Origin: Acetatifactor sp. | Lineage (GTDB): Bacteria; Bacillota; Clostridia; Lachnospirales; Lachnospiraceae | NCBI GenBank assembly: GCA_016293615.1 | Contig: JAEDDX010000017.1 | Location: forward strand, 1 to 44,901 | DNA length: 44,901 bases | Reading direction: 5' to 3' | Part shown: piece after piece, positions 40,762 through 44,901 of the stretch | Position numbering within the stretch: the first letter of the stretch is position 1 | How the letters are laid out: every line of letters starts with the position of its first letter | Notes under the pieces: generated by a model | Databases searched by the model: none | What the model was told of the DNA's origin: nothing | What the model saw: only the letters and a program-made list of their open reading frames with translations | Position numbers and translations under genes: made by a program

Positions 40762-43037
40762 GAGAGAAGATATTGTCCCTGAAGCTCAAAAATCCTGCCC
40801 GGAGAGAAACCCTGCTCGCACTTGCCCTGCCGTTTGCACTTGTGCTGGTACTGACAATGGCGGTGCTGAGCGTGTTTGACTTCGAGCTTGGCTTTAACCG
40901 CATCACTTTCCTGACGGCACTTATGCTGATACCGGTCTTTGCCGTCTGCCGTTTTACGGAAAAGCATAAAGTCATCGGCGGACTGCTGGTCACGGGCGGA
41001 CTCGCACTTTCCGGCCGGCTGCTTTCCGGACTGTTGATCGACGGCTGGTATGAGACCTATACGCCCTTTCAGGAATGGCTTCTGACGGCCGGCAGCGAGA
41101 TCGATTCGGCGATTTCTTATGAGAAGGCGCTGTGGTTCGGATGCGTTGTGTTCTTCGGAACGACCGTATATTATTTTGCAAAGGTGCTCTACAGGACTTC
41201 GTTTCTGATGTTGTTGAGTCTCCTTCCGTGTGTGCTGTATGCGAAGGTCATGAATGACATTGACAATCTGTATCTCATCCTGATCGCCACCCTGAATGTG
41301 GCGGTTTTCTTAAGCGTCAGGGCGGGAAAGCGCGAGAAAAGCGCGGTGTATGGCAGATGGGCGATGGCGGCTGCAGCGGGTGTTTACATTTTTGTTCTGT
41401 TTCTGGCGGCCTCGGCGATCCCCAAGGAGAAGGAGGCGCGTTATTACGACAGGTTCGAGGATTTGTTCCTGGGCGGAAATACACACACCGAGGTGGACGA
41501 TGATTTTTCCACATTGGGAAGCGTATCAGGCGATGCCGACTTTTTCGGAAGGGGCGTCAACAGAAGACTGTATTATCTCTACGGGGAGGCGTTTGTCTAT
41601 CTGAAGAGGCAGAATTTTGATTACTATGACTTCAGAAGAGACCGATGGGTTGCAGATAAGGAAACCGAGAGTACAAAGCTTCTGCCCGCACAGTGGGAGC
41701 AGGAGCATCGGTCCCTGTCCTTCTCAAAACTTCAAAGCGCCATCCGAAAAGGTGAGCAGTACGAACCGGGCTTTGCGAAGCGATATGGTCTGGAGGGACT
41801 GCTGGAGGGAGAAACGGTCTCGGATCCCATAAGAACGCTGCAGATCAGTGCGGAGAATTTCGGCGCAGTCTATTATCTTGTGCCGACCAGAATCGTGTCC
41901 GTGCAAAGCAGCGATGAAGCGCCTTTTTATGCGACGCTTTGCGGGACCTTTCGAAGAGAAGAGGGCATGCATCCGAAGGATCACAGGATGGAGCTTGCCT
42001 TCTATGATGATGTGACGGCGGCGCCTGAATGGATTCGCCGGGGCGGCGGCAATCTGGATATGGAGACGGCGCTTGCAATGCTTTCCGACCTGTATGGCAT
42101 CCTGGATAAACATCAGGATGAGGATGCACAAACGGCGGCAGACTGGTACAGGGAGCATCTTGCGGCGGCGCAATACGGCAGGGAGTGCGCGGAGAATACC
42201 GCTCAGATATCGGATGCTCTGCGGGAGCTTGCGCTGGAGCTGACGAAGGATCTGACCTACGACTGGGAGAAGGCGTCTGCCCTGCAGGAGTTCTTTCAGG
42301 GGAGAGAGTTTTCTTATGATATCACTTACCGGGCAGAGGACGACTCCCCGGAGTATTTCGTGTTCGAGAGTCAGACCGGAACCTGCTCCGACTATGCTTC
42401 GGCCTATACCCTGATGGCGCGCTCGATTGGGCTGTCGGTGCGCTACGCGGAAGGCTTTGTGCCGGAGTTTACCGGCAGGGAGAAAGAGTATTATGTCAAG
42501 GAAAGCACCTCGCACGCTTATCCGGAGGTCTTTTTGCCCTGCATGGGCTGGACGGTATTCGAACCCACTTCGGCAAGGGTGATTCCCCACGATACCGCTG
42601 CGGACGGAAGTCTGAGTGCCTTTCTGTCGAGGCTGAAGGTCGATGTCGGTCTGATGGGCACGGTCCTTTTGGCGGGAGCTGCCGTCGCAGTGACGGTACT
42701 GCTGATCCGCATCCTGCTGCCCCTGCTGCTCGAGCTGTGGTTTCGGCTCAGAATCTGCTTCCTTGCCCCCGGCAGCTGCCTGACGCAAATTTATAAAAGA
42801 ACGGTCAGGAAGCTCTCCGCGAAGAAAATACCCGGCGCCTCGTATCTGACACCGCGCGAGCTGGCGCAGTATCTGCTCAATGAGGGAACGGATATAAGGA
42901 CTATGACCGAACCTTTGCAGGCATATCTGTACGGAGGCATATCTCCGACAAAGGAAGAGAAAAATGCAGCAATTCACCTGTATTTTGACACTTTTTCGGT
43001 GTTTGGCGGACGAATTCGACACAATAGGAAAAAATAA
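40758..43037 (+). CDS. Transglutaminase-like membrane protein with C-terminal DUF4129-like domain
   Basis: The 759-residue protein has about six N-terminal membrane helices (residues 14-225), an extracytoplasmic region, and a transglutaminase-like core with C543 in GTCSDYAS, H586 in SHAYPEVF and E602 in VFEPTSA as the probable triad. Another membrane helix (about 632-660) and a DUF4129-like cytoplasmic tail (TPRELAQYL) follow. It completes the MoxR-DUF58-transglutaminase set. Glutamate in the third triad position, instead of aspartate, is common in Firmicute members. The natural substrate is unknown. A crosslinking, proteolytic or scaffold role is possible. Confidence 0.88.
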   Translation: MREKILSLKLKNPARRETLLALALPFALVLVLTMAVLSVFDFELGFNRITFLTALMLIPVFAVCRFTEKHKVIGGLLVTGGLALSGRLLSGLLIDGWYETYTPFQEWLLTAGSEIDSAISYEKALWFGCVVFFGTTVYYFAKVLYRTSFLMLLSLLPCVLYAKVMNDIDNLYLILIATLNVAVFLSVRAGKREKSAVYGRWAMAAAAGVYIFVLFLAASAIPKEKEARYYDRFEDLFLGGNTHTEVDDDFSTLGSVSGDADFFGRGVNRRLYYLYGEAFVYLKRQNFDYYDFRRDRWVADKETESTKLLPAQWEQEHRSLSFSKLQSAIRKGEQYEPGFAKRYGLEGLLEGETVSDPIRTLQISAENFGAVYYLVPTRIVSVQSSDEAPFYATLCGTFRREEGMHPKDHRMELAFYDDVTAAPEWIRRGGGNLDMETALAMLSDLYGILDKHQDEDAQTAADWYREHLAAAQYGRECAENTAQISDALRELALELTKDLTYDWEKASALQEFFQGREFSYDITYRAEDDSPEYFVFESQTGTCSDYASAYTLMARSIGLSVRYAEGFVPEFTGREKEYYVKESTSHAYPEVFLPCMGWTVFEPTSARVIPHDTAADGSLSAFLSRLKVDVGLMGTVLLAGAAVAVTVLLIRILLPLLLELWFRLRICFLAPGSCLTQIYKRTVRKLSAKKIPGASYLTPRELAQYLLNEGTDIRTMTEPLQAYLYGGISPTKEEKNAAIHLYFDTFSVFGGRIRHNRKK

Positions 43038-43040
43038 GGA

Positions 43041-43069
43041 TTGTGTTTGCGGGGATTTTGTTATACAAT
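43041..43069 (+). promoter_or_regulatory. Promoter of the SEC-C protein gene
   Basis: TTGTGT (43041-43046), 17 bases, TACAAT (43064-43069), starting directly after the transglutaminase stop codon. Confidence 0.6.
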
Positions 43070-43112
43070 ATAGCGAGAAATAACTCATGATTACATAAAG
43101 GTGGTAAAAACA

Positions 43113-43619
43113 ATGGCATTATTATTAGAACAGTGGAAAAAAATCGCATACGACGAGTCAGTCGGACAGGCTCAGCTGCAGAAGATCTGGGCTGCATATT
43201 TTCAGGCTGAGAAGGAAATATATGAGGTTCTGCTTCAGAATCCGGATGAGGTAGTCAAGGGAACCGTGAAGGAACTGGCTGAGAAGTATCATGTTCCCAT
43301 CATGACCATGACCGGTTTTTTGGACGGCATCAACGACAGCCTGGTGGAGAAGAATGATCTTGAGACCATGGAAGAGGATACCGTTGTCAACCTCGGCTTT
43401 GACAAGGCTCTGCTGTACAAGAACATGGTAGCTGCAGAAGCAGACTGGCTGTACAATCTGGAAGCATGGAAGAGCATCTTTGATGACGAGACCAGAAAAG
43501 CTCTCTACAGGGAGCAGAAGTCTTCCACAACCATCGTGAAGGAAGCGAAAGTATATCCGAACGATCCCTGCCCCTGCGGAAGCGGTAAGAAGTACAAAAA
43601 GTGCTGCGGCAGAAAATAA
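43113..43619 (+). CDS. SEC-C zinc-motif protein
   Basis: The 168-residue protein is mostly helical and ends in a SEC-C motif, NDPCPCGSGKKYKKCC, the zinc-binding tail first known from SecA. ATG 43113 follows AAAGGTGG with good spacing. SEC-C domains bind SecB, ribosomes or other partners in different proteins; no catalytic domain is seen in the rest. It has its own promoter. No terminator was recognised before the insertion-sequence remnant. Confidence 0.85.
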   Translation: MALLLEQWKKIAYDESVGQAQLQKIWAAYFQAEKEIYEVLLQNPDEVVKGTVKELAEKYHVPIMTMTGFLDGINDSLVEKNDLETMEEDTVVNLGFDKALLYKNMVAAEADWLYNLEAWKSIFDDETRKALYREQKSSTTIVKEAKVYPNDPCPCGSGKKYKKCCGRK

Positions 43620-43649
43620 GTTTTGATTCCGATGAGGGACTCTTTTGTA

Positions 43650-43665
43650 GTAACAGTTTAGCCTT
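43650..43665 (+). repeat. Left terminal inverted repeat of the IS66 remnant
   Basis: GTAACAGTTTAGCCTT is the inverted counterpart, with one mismatch, of the sequence at 44202-44217. Confidence 0.7.
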
Positions 43666-43888
43666 ATTGTAACAACTTTTCCAAAATAAATTTCATTTTT
43701 ACAGTTAATTGGGGATTACAGCGTAACCATGGAATTCTATGTGTATAACCGCTCTGTAATTCCCATTTTTCATTCGTTTTTTCAAAAAAATGTCCACAAT
43801 CTCTTGCTGACACCGAATGTTATCCACCGTCCACCGACCAGAAATGCGGAAAAACTGCCAACACCTATAACAGCCGCCGGCATACAGA

Positions 43889-44173
43889 TATGCAAAGCAG
43901 GATGAAAATGCACTTTTGAACCGTATGAAGAAATACATGCATAATCATCTTTTGTTCCTGCATGATTTCAGTGTGCCGTTTGACGATAATATGAGTGAGC
44001 GTGACCTGAGAAAAGTCAAGAATCGTCAGAAGATGGCAGGAGGATTTCGTAAGGACAGTGAACATGAAATGTACTGTGCAATCCTGACAATCATAGAAAC
44101 CCTGAAAAGAAGAAACATGGGGTTGATAGAAAATGTAAAAAAGTTATTTAAGGGTGCACCGGCTATATTTTAG
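43889..44173 (+). pseudogene. IS66 transposase C-terminal fragment
   Basis: The readable frame runs from about 43871 to 44173. From YAKQDENALLNRMKKYMHNH it reads into VPFDDNMSERDLRKVKNRQKMAGGFR and IIETLKRRNMGL. This matches the end of IS66 transposases (PFDNN-x-AERDLR, then K-x-SG-x-FR). An in-frame stop at 43868 and loss of the rest of the gene show it is a truncated copy. No start codon with a ribosome-binding site belongs to it. Confidence 0.8.
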
Positions 44174-44191
44174 TCGGTGCTAAGACTGGTT

Positions 44192-44211
44192 GTTCAGCCG
44201 GAAGGCTGAAC
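44192..44211 (+). repeat. Hairpin at the right end of the IS66 remnant
   Basis: GTTCAGCC-GGAA-GGCTGAAC is a perfect 8-base-arm hairpin overlapping the right inverted repeat. It could act as a weak terminator, but no T run follows. Confidence 0.5.
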
Positions 44212-44217
44212 TGTTAC
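44202..44217 (-). repeat. Right terminal inverted repeat of the IS66 remnant
   Basis: AAGGCTGAACTGTTAC is the reverse complement of the left end apart from one base. Confidence 0.7.
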
Positions 44218-44246
44218 AGAGAACTTAAAATTTGTATGAGAAATTA

Positions 44247-44275
44247 TTGTTTTTTGGATTAAATAATCGTATAAT
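44247..44275 (+). promoter_or_regulatory. Promoter of the secreted protein gene
   Basis: TTGTTT (44247-44252), 17 bases, TATAAT (44270-44275), 30 bases to the right of the IS66 remnant. The predicted leader is about 112 bases. Confidence 0.65.
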
Positions 44276-44308
44276 ATTGGCAAACTGTGAACAGGATAAA
44301 CAATCAAA

Positions 44309-44366
44309 TGCCTTGCAAAACACACGGAAGGCACGAAAGTGCGGGTATGCAGGTTGAAGATATCTT
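44309..44366 (+). promoter_or_regulatory. Possibly structured leader
   Basis: TGCCTT (44309-44314)/AAGGCA (44328-44333), GCAC-GAAA-GTGC (44331-44342) and AAGATATCTT (44357-44366) can pair within the leader; the first two share bases and so would alternate. A GAAA-capped hairpin followed by GGG recalls c-di-GMP-I riboswitches, but the rest of that core is absent. Confidence 0.3.
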
Positions 44367-44393
44367 GTGCTTAAGAATGGAGGTAAAGAATCA

Positions 44394-44901
44394 ATGAAGA
44401 AACGAAGAAGACTAAGGAAAGGACTGGCAATGCTCTTAAGCTTAGCCATGGTGGCAGGACTGGTTCCTGCTATGTCAGGCGGAGCAAATAAGGTGCAGGC
44501 AGCATCCGGTTCGGGAACGGAACCAAGTGTGTCAGCCTATGCCACAAAGACACAGTTGATGGATGGTACATTTGCCCCGAATGCAGATGGAACTGCAGTA
44601 AATATCGGTAAGCTGGTATTTGGTAAGAACAGCAGTGGCAACCCACAGGAATGGTACATCTTAGGAAAGGATGAGGGTGTATCAGGGGATAATACCATCA
44701 TCTTTGCCGCAAGCCCGATAGCAACAGACCAGAGGGTTGAGGATGATTATCAGAATCATAAGACTGAATCATCCCTATGGAGTGATTGTGACTATGGAGA
44801 TGCAAGCATAACAGAAGTATATCCAAACCACTACGGAGCAAGTGAACTTCGAGTGGCATTGAAGGGTATGGCTACGAATACATCCTACTTCACCACAGCC
44901 G
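44394..44901 (+). CDS. Secreted protein with signal peptide, 5' part only
   Basis: The first 169 residues are visible and the gene runs off the window. A basic MKKRRRLRKG start, a hydrophobic core and an A-x-A site (KVQAAS, about residue 36-38) form a clear signal peptide. The following sequence includes EWYILGKDEG, TIIFAASPIATDQ and NHYGASELRVALKGMA. This resembles the repeated DUF6273-like units of large Lachnospiraceae surface proteins (W-x-I-L, then S-x-L-R), a low-confidence likeness. GGAGGT lies 9 bases before the ATG. Base composition differs from the left side, and the IS66 remnant adjoins it, so it may be an acquired gene. Confidence 0.75.
   Translation, partial: MKKRRRLRKGLAMLLSLAMVAGLVPAMSGGANKVQAASGSGTEPSVSAYATKTQLMDGTFAPNADGTAVNIGKLVFGKNSSGNPQEWYILGKDEGVSGDNTIIFAASPIATDQRVEDDYQNHKTESSLWSDCDYGDASITEVYPNHYGASELRVALKGMATNTSYFTTA

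Larger units (their letters stand above)
43650..44217 (+). mobile_element. Internally deleted IS66-family remnant
   Basis: The element is bounded by 16-base inverted repeats that match at 15 positions and encloses a 3' fragment of an IS66-type transposase. At 568 bases it is far shorter than a whole IS66 element (about 2-3 kb, several genes). The 8-base flanks (CTTTTGTA and AGAGAACT) do not match, so no target duplication remains. It is AT-richer than the genes to the left. Confidence 0.7.

Noticed and set aside
41724..43088. Long open frame of about 454 codons on the minus strand
   Set aside because: It lies wholly opposite the transglutaminase gene, has no recognisable motif or ribosome-binding site, and the plus-strand protein has a clear active site.
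43705..43938. Minus-strand 77-codon frame inside the IS66 remnant
   Set aside because: Basic, low-quality frame without a ribosome-binding site; it overlaps the transposase fragment. It could be decayed IS DNA, not a gene.
44309..44366. c-di-GMP-I (GEMM) riboswitch before the secreted protein
   Set aside because: A GAAA-capped hairpin followed by GGG is present, but the conserved GCAAAGC core and second hairpin are not.
1..44901. CRISPR array, prophage, tRNA or rRNA
   Set aside because: No regularly spaced direct repeats, phage structural genes or stable RNA sequences were seen on either strand.

Overview
The window looks like chromosomal DNA of a Clostridia member, most likely Lachnospiraceae. 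Supporting points are Gram-positive style ribosome-binding sites and sigma-A promoters, a HrcA/CIRCE operator, ThyX instead of ThyA, a purB-purF-like-purA purine set, a sporulation-type SpoIID-domain protein, and a three-gene locus that I associate from memory with the DUF5717/DUF5716 families of that group. No tRNA, rRNA, prophage or CRISPR array was seen. The only mobile element is a decayed IS66-type remnant near the right edge.

Layout: 1-499 is the 5' part of a minus-strand acyltransferase-3 gene. 620-3478 holds a beta-CASP metallo-hydrolase, an unusual ThyX and DHFR. 3607-8677 is a compact cassette of split transketolase, MaoC-like hot-dog protein, acyl carrier protein, MBOAT acyltransferase and SGNH-like extracytoplasmic protein. 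It resembles a Dlt-type surface acylation machine with a thiamine-diphosphate enzyme in place of the adenylating loader. 8745-13161 carries ilvE, a parvulin-type lipoprotein and htpG preceded by a perfect CIRCE element. 13260-17026 is the uxuA-uxuB hexuronate operon on the minus strand with a divergent AraC regulator. 17053-18309 (minus) is a SpoIID/peptidoglycan-binding protein. 18493-20425 is a YtrA-like GntR/ABC transporter operon with dyad operators.

20635-26426 is an operon of three uncharacterised proteins: a 1191-residue beta-domain plus helical-repeat protein, a DnaK/actin-fold protein and a helical-repeat partner. It has its own palindromic promoter and a structured leader. 26528-34187 follows with purB, a purF homologue whose glutaminase site is destroyed, plsC, purA, a LysR regulator, a HAD phosphatase and a possible papain-fold protein. 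A small minus-strand membrane protein lies at 34193-34540. 35016-38569 holds a glycerol-1-phosphate dehydrogenase, an orphan PTS EIIC and a CoA-transferase. 38585-43037 is a MoxR-DUF58-transglutaminase module, and 43113-43619 a SEC-C protein. The right end (43650-44901) is AT-richer, with the IS66 remnant and the start of a secreted protein behind a possibly structured leader.

The two loci most likely to be undescribed systems are the transketolase-ACP-MBOAT-SGNH cassette and the solenoid/DnaK-fold trio. Two noncoding stretches (about 30240-30480 and 34640-34930) look like structured RNA regions with terminators pointing to the minus strand.
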